Of a DNA stretch of 64,000 nt, positions 23,607 to 34,223 are shown piece after piece. The DNA lies in NCBI GenBank assembly GCA_021432635.1, contig MU270045.1:398867-462866 (forward strand). The letters are read 5' to 3'. The stretch is from Thozetella sp. PMI_491. Its lineage: Eukaryota > Ascomycota > Sordariomycetes > Chaetosphaeriales > Chaetosphaeriaceae. A program made the translations under genes and the position numbers. Every line of letters begins with the position of its first letter. Position 1 is the first letter of the stretch. The notes under the pieces are model-generated. The model worked only from the letters and a program-made list of their open reading frames with translations. It was not told where the DNA came from and searched no databases.

Positions 23607-24807
23607 ATTCTGTGGAGGCGGATACCAGATATCGCGGGTCCATCTTGGAGGTAGACAATGGAACGGTGAACGCGCCATCCCGTGGAGGGAGGCTGTCGTG
23701 CCTGACTAAATCGTAACCAAGTCTCAAGGCTAGCTTAAGAGACCCTACATCAAATGCACACATAGTTGTCACTAATGATGCGTATGTTTATCGTGAACGC
23801 CAAAGCATGGGATAGGACCTGACCTGGACTGGCGTCGTGCGGCCGGCGTTGCCCACGGCTGTAGGAAATCCAATCACGCTCGTGACTACTTTGAAAAGAT
23901 GTGACCGATGTCTGCCGCCTTCCCACCCCATATGCACGGCATGGGCCTAAAGCCCCTCTGCATTTGCTTCTCGGATTTCATCAAGCTTCCCTGGGCAATC
24001 ATCACGGGGATTAAGCAGGAGAGGGTAGCGAGCACAGAGTAACAACCGCATGTCACGCACCAACCAACCCTAGATACGGACGCGTGCGAGGCGGCGCATA
24101 CGAGCACACGAAAACATGCAAATCGTCACATATAAATACACAGTTAAGGCATGTCGAAACCACCCCACCGTCCTGGACCTCGGGAGTCGTCGTCCACGGC
24201 TTGTATAAAGGGAAGAGGTGATCCCGTTTAATATAGGAGGCCGGGAACGGAGGAAGACTCATGAGCTCATTGGCGAGTAACCCTCAGCAAGCCACGATCG
24301 TGGAGCCGCCTGGCGACGGTCATCTTCTTCACATGACGGTGTAGGCAGATGACCCTCGTTTGTAGATGAAGAAGAAAAGAAAAGAAAAAAGCTCCTGGCG
24401 GCTGGGCAGCAGACTTTTATGTAGGTGGGTATGGAAAGTGGGGACAGTACTAGTTTGGACTAGCGCAGAACGACCGTTTCTCCCTACTTTACCTTGCAGG
24501 CTCGACATGCTTTGTACTCATATCCACTAGGTACCTACCTACCTTAACCTACCTACCTATTTCCAGCCATCAATGGCTGCTGGTTTGGAATGCTAGTGAC
24601 CTAGAAGAGAGCGATCAGTTGTTCGCATCAGCGTCTCGACGCAGTCATATAACTCTATTGATAGTATCTACTCGGTATATTGGCTTGCCTTGTACCTCTG
24701 TCGGCTCCATTCAAACTGTCGAACCGACGACGACTTTCCTCCATGTCAGGGGATAGGCTGAAAAGTCTACATAGCTATGGAGACCCAGGAGCTCTTTGAA
24801 CCTAGGC
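23607..24807. other. Convergent intergenic region, uL1 and NADH pyrophosphatase
   Basis: About 1.2 kb containing the two 3' ends. The stretch 24361-24395 is purine-rich (GAAGAAGAAAAGAAAAG-like). A CCTA-type tract occurs at 24527-24560. No gene is seen. Confidence 0.5.
24527..24560. repeat. ACCT/TAGG repeat tract
   Basis: Imperfect tandem CCTA units (TAGGTACCTACCTACCTTA then ACCTACCTACCTA). Similar tracts lie at 18645-18658, 30914-30939 and near 49685, all between genes. Confidence 0.85.
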
Positions 24808-26134
24808 CTACATCTTCGCCGCGACCCACCAGCCTTCCACGACGGCTGTCATGAGGCGGTTGGCGATGGCGGTCTGTGGGGGGAGGCGAAGAGCTCCTTG
24901 TGCGTACCCCTCAGGAGCTGATTCTCCCAGGTTGCTCGTTCCCTTCAGCAGTGCCTCTCGGACCTCCTCGATTGGAAACCACTTCGCACTCTCTAGTTCC
25001 GGGTCGTTACCAAGGTAGATCTGCTCGCCATCGCCTGGAAGGGCCTGCGCGATGGCCCCGATCATCAGACTGGCGGGGAAAGGCCATGGCTGGGAGCTAT
25101 GTATGACAACACGTCCCAATTCGACGCCGCTCTCCTCCCAAACTTCTCGGCGGACGGCCTCCTCGATGGACTCCCCGGGCTCTAGGAAACCCGCCAGCGT
25201 GCTATACCAGTCCTGCGGCCATCTCCGCTGCCGTCCCAGCAAGATCTTGGTACCATCCGAACTCACGACCGCTACGATTATGGTCGGGTCCGTCCGTGGG
25301 AAACTCAGATTGGAGAGCGTTCCCCGGGTCGCGCACGGCAGCCGGTCGTGCAACTTCCCACCCGCGAGGTCTGTTGGGGGACACACGCGCTTGGTCCCGG
25401 CATTCACCGAGAGCGTGGGCTGTCCGCACTGTCCGCAGAAAGGATTCCGTGCGTTCCAGTCCAGTAGTGCCTTGGCCTGGGCGTACATGGCAGCTGTGTG
25501 CGATGAGGTCTGTCAGTTGTGCTTCCTTTCCCCTAGATTACCCTCGGTGAAATGGGGCGGGAGAGATGGCGGGCTTACCTTCGCCCGCTACTAGGCCCAT
25601 GTGTCGCGGGGATGAGTCGTGGAAGGAATAGCCGTTTGCCTTCATGGAGGCGATCAGTGCGCTAGCTGCATCTACAAGGTAGCCCTTTGGTGTCACGTCG
25701 ACGGCAAAGTACGGGCTTCCCTTGTAGTTCTTGTACGCGAAGGCGCTCGACTCGTCACCCGTGGGCGGCAGGCGATTCTTATCGTCGACCCCGAGAAAGA
25801 GGATCACTGGCTGTGCGTGCTCCGAGTTGAACTCCTTGACCATCTCCTCCTCCGTCCTGGCGAAGGGATCCGGCCCTGTCAGTCCAACGACATCGGAGCC
25901 CTTCGCGAAAGCGAGATGGGATGTGTCTGCTTGGACCATCGGGCCGAGATCGTTCATCAAGAGGAAAGCTGCCGAGGGGTGAGAGAAAGCGCTGCGCAGG
26001 AAGTCATGGTCGGTGCGCAGGAACGAGATTCTGTTCAAGGGACTTCCCGAGAAATAGTTCGTGATCTCGCGGCCGAACTTTCTCGACAACATCGAGTCTT
26101 CTTCGGCCTGCAGCGGAAGGTCAGGAACCGGCAT
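24808..26134 (-). CDS. npy1: NADH pyrophosphatase, Nudix family, probably peroxisomal
   Basis: Two exons on the minus strand, 26134-25579 and 25493-24808, joined across an 85-nt intron (GTAAGC donor, CACACAG acceptor), giving 413 residues. A central zinc ribbon starts FCGQCGQPTLSVNAGTKRVC. The Nudix box follows at ~286-308: GFLEPGESIEEAV then RREVWEESGV, matching G-x5-E-x7-REUxEExGU. Downstream lies SQPWPFPASLMIG, the motif that separates NADH pyrophosphatases (Npy1/NUDT12) from other Nudix enzymes. These enzymes split NAD(P)H and related dinucleotides into nucleotide monophosphates. The protein ends in AKM, which fits the peroxisomal targeting signal consensus [SAC][KRH][LM]; yeast Npy1 is peroxisomal. 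The start is placed at MPVPDLPLQ because the residues upstream in that frame look non-conserved; MLSRKFGREITNYF slightly downstream is a possible alternative. Confidence 0.95.
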
Positions 26135-27117
26135 GGCGTCTCGGCGCGGGAGCGGAGGAGGTCGGGTGTCGTAGACGAGTCCTGTTGCAGAGATATGAGG
26201 CACTAGTCGTTGGGAGCGCCACGAATATGCGGAGTACCTTCGCACAGTTTGTACCTGTCAGGGGTCAATGAGCACCTAGAGCCACTGGATGAATATTTGT
26301 CGTCAGGGTGGAGGGACGAGCAGCCAGAGGGAGTGAATTGTGTCTGCTTTTCGTCTCGCGCCCACGGCCCCAGCAGATTTTCTAATCCGATGCGGGGGCG
26401 GGGTGCACTCTCTGGTCCCGTCACTACCTCAAACCCCTCTAGTGGTAATCAAGGGATGAGTAATGTGCCTAGTCCCCGTCATTTTGGCTCCACGGCCCCG
26501 GCACGGAGACTGGGAGCTGCTGCTCGTGGGTCCCCGTTCCGTTCAATGCCGGAACGAGCTGGTCGCGAGGGGCCGAGGTCCCGGAAAGAGCGCAGCTCCC
26601 TGCCCGCTCGCCGCCGAGTTGTCGAAAAGAGTTCCTTCCTCCAAGAGACGAAAGTAGACGAGGGAAAACGCCTTTAACGGTGGAAGTGCAAGGATTCTCC
26701 GCCCACGGAACTCCATTCACTCTAGCAAACTGAGGTTGTTTCCAATTCCCTTCCACCTGCTTTTGCAAAAGAAGCTACCTTAGCTACTAGGCGCTGCACC
26801 TAACGACATGATAGGCGCCCGTAGGAGTGTGGCAGCATTGCCGTGACAGCAAAGGGACCAGCCATTTCTCTCGTGCAACCACCAAACAACCATCCCACCC
26901 TAACCCGTTGCTCCATATGAAAGCTACTCGAGTGATTGAATCCACGGTATCTATGCTCGACATCTCCCTACGCCTAGGATACATCGACTGCGCCGGTAGT
27001 ACAAAAGAAAACAAAGCGTCATAAAACAGGCGAGGCTGATATACAAGGTCTCTCCCCCAAGGCTCGCAAGGGGAGGGGGAGGAGGAGCAGGAAAGGGCTT
27101 GCGTGGTGACAGCTCCA
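26135..27117. other. Intergenic region, npy1 promoter and mip1 3' end
   Basis: About 1 kb. The npy1 promoter should occupy the left part and the mip1 3' UTR the right end. A purine-rich run lies at 27065-27090. Open frames here (26210-26677 plus) look like chance. Confidence 0.45.
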
Positions 27118-30100
27118 CTATAGCCTTGACGAGTTAGGCCTGCCCTTCCCGCCGGAGTACTTGCTGCGATCACGGTCTCGGTCCCAATGCCACCCCCCCT
27201 TGGCTACCTCCAAGCCGGTACCGTTCTTGAACCTTCCCGTACCCAGGGCATCCGCCACTAGCATGGGCTCTGGCATTAGCTGTGGCTGGGCACAATAGGG
27301 TAGGATGCCCTTGCTCTTCCGCACCGCTGGAGGTGGCGACGCCAACCTTCGCGTGTCCTTGAGAATCTCCCTCAACTCCACCGGATCGTTCGTGATCTGC
27401 GCTCGGATGAAGCGTGTCTCGGCTTCTGTGTCGGCTGCTTCGCTCTCCCGCAAGTCTTCCATTACTGGCCGGCGCATCGTGTATGGGATGGTGTCTACTC
27501 TCGGCGCATAGCGTGCGGGGACGAGGCCCTCGTCCAGTTTTGCCTTGCAGCCCTTGGCCAGCAGGGCCTCGATATCAAGGCTCTCTCCTGGCGGGATGGG
27601 GGTCGGGTTGCTGGGCGTGACGCAGTCCATGTCGACCTCCTTGCGCAGGACCTTGTCGATATCGACAGCAGAGAAAAAGGCGCAGCTTTGAGGCAGGTCG
27701 TGGATACCCACTTGCTGCGCGAACATGGCACGAGTCCAGATATTCGCGACTTGCAAAGCCATGGCGGCCCGGTACTTGTCGTGTTCCTTGACAAGATAGC
27801 GGATCTCGTCATGAACGGTAATGGCGAGACGGGCGGCGATGTTGAATCGTCTGGTCAGATAGTCCATAGCGACAATGAGGAGGTGAAGATAGTCGACGCC
27901 GCTGGATTGGATGGCCCAGTTGATCCGGGACGTCAAGTAGCCTCCCTTGCTGAGAAATCGGCTCGTAAGGGCTTCCGTGATGCCTGCCCCGAGGACCGGA
28001 GTCCGCGGCCTTTCTTGCTCGGCGAACTCCTCGAGCTTGTTGAAAACAAAGGACTCGGTACCGCCGCGCCAAAACGGCCGCTTGTGGAGCGTCTTCCTAC
28101 TCGTCTTGGTCCCCTTAGTTGTGACGTATAGTTTGGATGCGATCTCGAGCGTCTCCTTCTCGCTCAGGCTAGGATTGAATTGCCGCAGCAGCTGGGCCGC
28201 AAACTTCAGCCCGGCTCCGTAGATTCTCCCATAGTTGAACACCTTCGCATCGTTCCGGGTGATGCCTAAGATGGCTGCTGTGCGGCTATGAAGGTCTGTG
28301 CCTGCCATCTTGGTGCCTTCGAGCGTCATGAAGCCGATCGCGTTACCCCCGTGGAGTCTAAAAGTGGCGTCGCCGACAACTGAGGCGATCCAAAGCTCCT
28401 CCGAGTCTACGTCGGCGCCGACAAAAACGTAACCGCTTGGCGCGCGCACCATAGCTTTCAGCTCGGAGCCGACTCGATTCTTCTTCGCGTTGGACGCTGT
28501 CAGCCAAGTGTTTTCAACAGCTCGTCGCGTGATGGTGCCCATAGGTATCACCTGCGGTAGGATGAACCCAGCCGCGTCGTCGCGTTTATCGGCGATGGTT
28601 TCGGCTACGGCTTGTGGCTGGGCAACGTCGTTGGTGTAGACCACCAACTGTGCCATGATCCTGTCTCGAGCACTAATCCAATAGGAGCAGGAGGCATTCA
28701 TTTCAAGCGCCTCCTTGGCGTATGGGTACTCGGAGGATAGGGTCCCATTCTCAAAGTAGGCAAGATAGCTCTTGGCCATGGGGCTGGCGCACCGAGCCGA
28801 GGGCCCATCCTTGTGGGGGAGCTTGAAGTATACGTGGTTTCGATCCTCCTTGAGCCCCGGGACCGTCTCCTCGGTTAAGTCACACGCGACCATTGCACGA
28901 TCTGTGTACCTGGTCATGTCTGCGCGGGGGACCCTGAACGTCCAGCCGTGCTCGTCGGACCAAAACAGGGGATAGCCGTCCCAGGCTAGCCGAAGAAGAA
29001 GCGGCGCTATCCTGGTTCTGACAGTGATGTTTATGGGCGCGTCGTTCTTTGGGAACAAGTCCTTGTACCACTTCGGCATACCGGGCTTCTTCTGCCGGGC
29101 GGCGGGACGGGGCGGATCGTTCTTCTTTTTACCCTTGACCATCTTGATCTCCTGGCCAGACCAGTCCAGCTGCTTCATCCAAGGGTCGTTGCTCCACTGC
29201 TCGGCGTCGTCTTTGATGGTCAGAGCCTTTTCTGTTAGCGAGACGAGCCGTTCTTGGACAGCATCTGAGAGGCGGTGGTAGGTGGCTTCGGCATTGGCAA
29301 TATAAGCCTCCCAGGACCGGTCGACTGGGAGAATGACGGCGGAGAGGTGGCGGAGAGCCGCGAAGCTGACTGGGTGGGGGCAGACTTGGAGGAAGTTGGG
29401 AAAGACAATCTGGTAGATGCGGTGTGTCACGGCCACGTCCGCAGCGCAGTAATCCAATAACTCATCCAGCTTCGCAACGACGCCGGACCTGTCTAGCTCG
29501 CCGAACGAGTCGCGAATCTCCTTGTCGATCGAGATATTCAGGTGGAATTTGGCCACATCTCGCAGGGAGTTGATGGAGCTTCTCTCAACCCAGAGTTCCT
29601 CTTCCTCGTGGGTCAACGCCTCGTTATGGAGAAGGCGGGCGAGCTCTGCGTCGTTCGTGTCCTTTGCGATCTTGTCTCGGAGCTCTCTATTTTTCTTGTG
29701 CTTCATCCAGGTTGGCCGCTGCTGGGAGCACATGCCGTTGACTGCGACGTGGAGCGACATGGTGTCGAGAAAGAAATTCCGTGTTTGGTTCAGGTCGTAC
29801 TCCTCGGCTACTCTGGCGCGGTCGTAGCCAACATTATGACCCACGATTACCCTGTCGATGGTCGGGTCTCCGAGGGGGATCAGCTGGCGCATATTGTCCG
29901 TCTCTCCCAGAAGCCACGGCGACAACCAGGCATACCACGCCTCAGGGCCGACCGCGCAAGCCATGACGGCGAACGAGCTCTCCTTCCACATAACCTCCGT
30001 ATCAAAAGCAAGCGTGGTGGAGTCCGGCGCATCGACCTCTTCCGTACGACCGTCGGGGTAATACTTTGTCCAGCCGCTCCTTCGCACCCAGCTTCTTGGC

Positions 30101-30588
30101 TTTGGCGACGCTCTCGCCCTCGCGAACTGCTTCGCGTAGGACAAGAAGGGCTCCGCAGCATCTACACCGAGTTTGTGAAAGTGCTCGTCTAAAGTTGAGC
30201 CGGCCAGCGGAGGCAGGTCGAAGCTTATAGGGGCACTCGTGTCGTTGTTCTTGCCGAGCAAGTCGTGGCGCCGAAGGTGGTCACGCGCCAGTTCGACGAG
30301 TTCCGGTGATGGCGGGGAAACGTTCCCTTTGGGGAAAAGCTGGCGGTAGATGTGGGCGCTGAGTTGCTGGACGCCGATTTCATTGAAACGCGCAGTAGAC
30401 TGTACTGCAAGACAGCGGGCTGGGGGCTCAAGGTCGGTCGAGGCAAGGGTCGATTCGCATCGCGTGAGAGGGAGGAATGGAGGCGGTCGCCAGTGTCGTC
30501 CATGAGGCGCATGGTTTCTTGCGAGCCAGGGGAAGGTGAACTGGGCATTTGAGGGCCGTCTCCCCCATCGGATGGAGACCTGCATCAT
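27118..30588 (-). CDS. mip1: Mitochondrial DNA polymerase gamma
   Basis: Single uninterrupted exon of 1156 residues on the minus strand, replicating mitochondrial DNA in the matrix. The Arg/Ser-rich, acid-poor N-terminus (MMQVSIRWGRRPSNAQF) looks like a mitochondrial presequence. The 3'-5' exonuclease motifs are present: Exo I LAFDTEVMW at ~193, Exo II VIVGHNVGYDR at ~248 and Exo III YCAADVAVTHRIY at ~388. The family-A polymerase motifs are A (GADVDSEELWIASVVGD, ~726), B (RNDAKVFNYGRIYGAG, ~783) and C (AITVHDEIRYLV, ~925). All catalytic acidic residues I can locate (DTE; VDSEE; HDE) are intact, so the enzyme should be active and proofreading. The long basic C-terminal tail is normal for fungal Mip1. 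The start is the first of two adjacent ATGs, directly before the presequence. A small open frame lies upstream in the probable leader. Confidence 0.97.
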   Translation of the reverse strand: MMQVSIRWGRRPSNAQFTFPWLARNHAPHGRHWRPPPFLPLTRCESTLASTDLEPPARCLAVQSTARFNEIGVQQLSAHIYRQLFPKGNVSPPSPELVELARDHLRRHDLLGKNNDTSAPISFDLPPLAGSTLDEHFHKLGVDAAEPFLSYAKQFARARASPKPRSWVRRSGWTKYYPDGRTEEVDAPDSTTLAFDTEVMWKESSFAVMACAVGPEAWYAWLSPWLLGETDNMRQLIPLGDPTIDRVIVGHNVGYDRARVAEEYDLNQTRNFFLDTMSLHVAVNGMCSQQRPTWMKHKKNRELRDKIAKDTNDAELARLLHNEALTHEEEELWVERSSINSLRDVAKFHLNISIDKEIRDSFGELDRSGVVAKLDELLDYCAADVAVTHRIYQIVFPNFLQVCPHPVSFAALRHLSAVILPVDRSWEAYIANAEATYHRLSDAVQERLVSLTEKALTIKDDAEQWSNDPWMKQLDWSGQEIKMVKGKKKNDPPRPAARQKKPGMPKWYKDLFPKNDAPINITVRTRIAPLLLRLAWDGYPLFWSDEHGWTFRVPRADMTRYTDRAMVACDLTEETVPGLKEDRNHVYFKLPHKDGPSARCASPMAKSYLAYFENGTLSSEYPYAKEALEMNASCSYWISARDRIMAQLVVYTNDVAQPQAVAETIADKRDDAAGFILPQVIPMGTITRRAVENTWLTASNAKKNRVGSELKAMVRAPSGYVFVGADVDSEELWIASVVGDATFRLHGGNAIGFMTLEGTKMAGTDLHSRTAAILGITRNDAKVFNYGRIYGAGLKFAAQLLRQFNPSLSEKETLEIASKLYVTTKGTKTSRKTLHKRPFWRGGTESFVFNKLEEFAEQERPRTPVLGAGITEALTSRFLSKGGYLTSRINWAIQSSGVDYLHLLIVAMDYLTRRFNIAARLAITVHDEIRYLVKEHDKYRAAMALQVANIWTRAMFAQQVGIHDLPQSCAFFSAVDIDKVLRKEVDMDCVTPSNPTPIPPGESLDIEALLAKGCKAKLDEGLVPARYAPRVDTIPYTMRRPVMEDLRESEAADTEAETRFIRAQITNDPVELREILKDTRRLASPPPAVRKSKGILPYCAQPQLMPEPMLVADALGTGRFKNGTGLEVAKGGWHWDRDRDRSKYSGGKGRPNSSRL

Positions 30589-30629
30589 TCTCTGTTTTCA
30601 GGGACTAGGCTGAAGATCATGTGCGCGTG

Positions 30630-30737
30630 TCATGGTTGTTGCAGCCTTGCGTATTGCCGCCCGTTGAGCATCGCATATCCGTCGCTACAGAACCCAAGGG
30701 CGTCGAGAGCGGAAGCGTCCCAGGTCGTTATTAGCAT
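30630..30737 (-). other. Candidate upstream ORF of mip1
   Basis: ATG at 30737 opens a 35-codon frame (MLITTWDASALDALGFC...) ending at 30630, 41 nt before the mip1 ATG. If the mip1 leader is longer than ~150 nt, this would be translated first and could dampen mip1 translation. The same frame is open further upstream without an ATG. There is no evidence for its expression. Confidence 0.3.
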
Positions 30738-30913
30738 GTGCGAGAAGTCGGCGAGGGTATCGAGATGATCATTCCACGAGTCAAGCAAAGGGGAAGGGAC
30801 CTGGACAACTTCGGTCGAATGTGGGTCACCGCTGTCTGTCTGAACCGCCCCGGTACTGGTGTCCAATTACCTTACCTAATATCCGTAGGACAAAATAAGG
30901 CAACTAGTTATAA

Positions 30914-30939
30914 GGTACCTATCTACCTTAGGTAGGTAA
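30914..30939. repeat. TACCT/AGGTA repeat tract
   Basis: GGTACCTATCTACCTTAGGT followed by AGGTAA: short imperfect repeats with partial dyad symmetry, in the mip1/RING intergenic region. Same motif class as at 24527-24560. Confidence 0.75.
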
Positions 30940-32029
30940 CTTCGTCCAGGAGTGCACGGACAAGTATAATACGAGATGAAGCGCGTAAGGTTTGTACACT
31001 CAACCGGTGTAAGATTTGTGGCTTTTATACACTGCACACACGCGCTCCTCTCGTTCTCAGCCTTGAACTGTGAACTGAGATGCTCGGAAGCGAGAGCCAT
31101 CAAAGACAGCACGAAACCTTGCGATGAGCTTCGCTGAGGTCTCAACGCTGAAGTATTCCATACGCACCGCTCCTGGTGGTACATAGAAACGTGGAGGCTG
31201 TCTGCCAGCCATGGGGTAGGGCGGGAAAATGCTGGCCACGGGTGCTTGCTCGAGGGTAGGAAATGGGCCGATTCAGCAAGCCAAAGGGCATTAGGCGCCT
31301 TGTGTTGTACAATACTCCGCAGTGCCTGTACATGCACTGGTTGGTGCTACGCATCCACCCCCCCAACCGGACCCACCGGACCAGACCGGTATTCATTCCA
31401 TTCGCTGTCCAGAATTTTCTTCCCATCCACCCTCTGGCTACTATGGCTGCTACTAACCTAGACGCGCACCTGTCACTCCCTAGTCTGTGAACAATCTTGG
31501 GCCTCCAGCCACAGTTGTAGATTTTTCCAGATTTTTTCGAAGTGTTTCTGACGGATTCGTTGCCTCACCTGGCTCCTTTCCCTTAGTTAAGAAAACGATC
31601 AAGACGATCGATCGCGTCGACTACGTAGCTGCTAAAACAAGCGGAAAGAAAACACAGCTAGCCACACGACACATGAACACATTGAGGAAGAGAGGAAGTG
31701 AAAGAGGGGGATTGTTAGGGCCCGGCCATGGCGGTTGCTAATCTGGAGTGATGGACTTCCCTTTCCTCAACTTCCAGCATCTTTTAGAAGGTGGGAACCC
31801 CTCTCTCTTTTTCCTTATTCCCTTCACCTCTCATTTCCCAGCCGGTGTAGCGTCTAGCGGATGTGGATTGCAGATGCTAACTGGAACCCTGTATTTTTGG
31901 GGGCTCAAAGACAATCCTCTGACTCCCTTGTTGTTTCCTGTTACTGCTCTTCGCCCCGCGGCTAGTCGGACCTCAAGCCTTCACCTCCAGGTGGCGTCTT
32001 CCCATGCTCTCGTGAACCCTCACCTCTCG

Positions 32030-33334
32030 ATGCCGTACCCGCCGTTTCTCTTGGTTGAGGCAACTGCTCACGGTACCAACAACCTGCGCGCCCAATTCGT
32101 GCCTCAAAGCCACGCCACCGACAGACCCGGCCCAGCCCGCACTGACTTTGGCCTTGGGCTCCTGCCGCAAGCCAGGGCCTTGCCACCGTCGCCGCCTCGG
32201 AGACGGACTCCTCCTGTTCCTCAGGCGCGCCTACCTCCCGTGGACCGCCCACCGAGTCAGCACCCCACGCTCCCTCCCCACCTTACAATTGCCCGCGCCA
32301 CCCGACTGCCACAACCAGAGCGGGACCCACCTTTCCGTGAGCCCAACAGCGACGACTTCCTAAACGAACTGGTGAGCCGCCGTTTCTCCAGTCCCTCTCT
32401 CTCCCCACAACGACCGAGAGCCTCTCCTCCACCCTCGCCAGGATTGCAGCTCTCTGGACAAGCCAGCGCCTCGTCATCCGGCCCTATCAATCACTGCGCA
32501 ACTGGCCCTGGTGACCTCGCTGCTAGGCACGACACTTCTTGTTGCCCGTCACACCCCACCGAGACCTTGGCGCCCCGCGAGGCCATGTCTTCAGGACCTC
32601 GCCGAGCGTCTCGAGGCGCTGTTCCCCTCCCGGATCTCGAGTTAGAGCTCACCGAGGCTCGCTCAACGCGTTCACGACAAGGCCGCGCGGCCCAACCCCG
32701 CTCCTCGCCCCAGCACCCGCCGTCCCTGAAGCGCAAGCGTGGCCTGGCTACGGAAGCCCCAGACGACAGCAAAGAAACGATCGCTCTTGACAGCGACGAC
32801 TCGCCATTTTCCGATGACAAAAACCAGAATCTTGAGATAGTTGACCTTGCCGACACTGACGACGTGCCGGACCTTGCCGGGCTGGCCTCCAAAAAACACC
32901 AAGTGCAGCTGAGGGGCCTTCAGTGTGTCATCTGCATGGACGACACAACTAATCTCACCGTGACACACTGTGGTAAGCAGCGCTACCTTTTTTCTTTTCT
33001 CTTCGCTCTCTTCCTTTGGTCAGCCTACTATATTGGTTGCCCGGCGGATATAGGCGGCTGTCGTCATCACCAAGTCGCAGAGTCTGCTTCCGAACCACTC
33101 ATGCTGCATGTAGCTCGCTCGCACTTCCGGCCAGGCTGCTAATTAGTCCCGACAGGTCACCTATTCTGTGGCGAATGTCTGCACTCATCTCTGCAGATCG
33201 ATTCGACTAAGAAAATATGCCCAATCTGCCGCCAGAAGATTGACATTGCCGCACGAGCGAAAGCCAAGACCTTCTACCCCCTCCGAATGAAGCTGATGAC
33301 GGCTAAGCGCCATGGCAAAAAAGTAGCCCGCTGA
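32030..33334 (+). CDS. RING-finger E3 ubiquitin ligase, Slx8-like
   Basis: Two exons, 32030-32972 and 33156-33334, joined across a 183-nt intron (GTAAGC donor, CCGACAG acceptor) that splits the RING codon series in frame; 373 residues. The N-terminal 290 residues are Pro/Ser/Arg-rich and disordered. Two acidic hydrophobic patches, ETIALDSDDS and LEIVDLADTDD, look like SUMO-interaction motifs. The C3HC4 RING follows: CVIC, then 11 residues, CGHLFCGEC, then 13 residues, CPIC, with all eight ligands present. The tail is basic (AKRHGKKVAR). RING plus preceding SUMO-binding motifs is the layout of SUMO-targeted ubiquitin ligases (Slx8/RNF4), which act in the nucleus in genome maintenance; the specific assignment is inference. 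The start is uncertain: 32030 is chosen because the upstream in-frame part (from 31748) looks like leader, but an earlier or later ATG (32585) is possible. Confidence 0.75.
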
Positions 33335-34223
33335 GCCCAACCTCGTTTCGAGGACAGAACATGGTACTAGCACCTTGCGAAGACACTATAATATCGACTC
33401 AACTCGCGGCTTGCCGTTCCCGTCTGATGGGAGAGGAAGAGGGAAGCCAACAAGGCAAAGGGAAAGAGGCTTGAGAGGGGCCGAGGACCTGATGGGAGGA
33501 CAGTCCTGTGTCTCTTCCGGACACTTACTCTGTCTTAGCCAGGGCGCCTTAGCCTGTCGTTGCTCACGATCCAGCTCCAGCAAGCAGCTACAAAGGGAAT
33601 GTCTGCTGAAATGCGTATCGAATTAAGGCTGGCCGAGTGTGGGATTAGTCGGAGGGTCGCGCTTTTAAGAGAGGCGCAGCTCAGCCTTGCATGTGGCGCA
33701 AGAGGTTGTGAGCTGTAGTAAGGAAAGGCGTCTTGCACATTTTCAGATCATAGATACCCCAACTACGTTGATACAAGTCATGCGCTTTTCGCTGCGTAGC
33801 GCAGACGAAGTGCCTTCACCCAAATTAATCGCATGGCCGCATAGGATGCTCATTGATCATCGTTGGTCGGTATGCTACTTCGCTCTACGACAGCAGGAAG
33901 AAACCGTGCAACGCAATCACCAATACCTGGGCCGCCCCTGGTCCTCGTTTCCAATCCTTCATGCCAATGTATGGCAGACGGAAGCCACGTATTGAGAAAG
34001 CCAGCCCTGAATCCTAACTACCTTGGGCGGCAGGCATGCAGACAGTTTCGACGGCCCTTTCCCATATTATAGGTAGAAATATCCCGCCCCGCAGCATAGC
34101 ACCGCCATTGAGGCTGCTGCCTTGGTTCGGTATACCCGCTCATGGCCTAGTGAAATAGTATTGAGGTTGGCCGTGGCTTCTCTGTTGGGGTGTGGTCATC
34201 CTCGAACTAAGCCGTGTTGTGCG
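33335..34223. other. Convergent intergenic region, RING gene and nup192
   Basis: About 0.9 kb with two 3' ends. No gene or repeat is recognised. Confidence 0.5.

Larger units (their letters stand above)
30589..32029. other. Divergent intergenic region, mip1 and RING gene
   Basis: About 1.4 kb between the mip1 start (minus) and the chosen start of the RING gene (plus). It contains a candidate upstream ORF for mip1 (30630-30737) and a TAGG-type tract (30914-30939). An open stretch in frame with the RING gene reaches back to about 31750, so part of the right side may be N-terminal coding sequence or leader. Confidence 0.45.
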
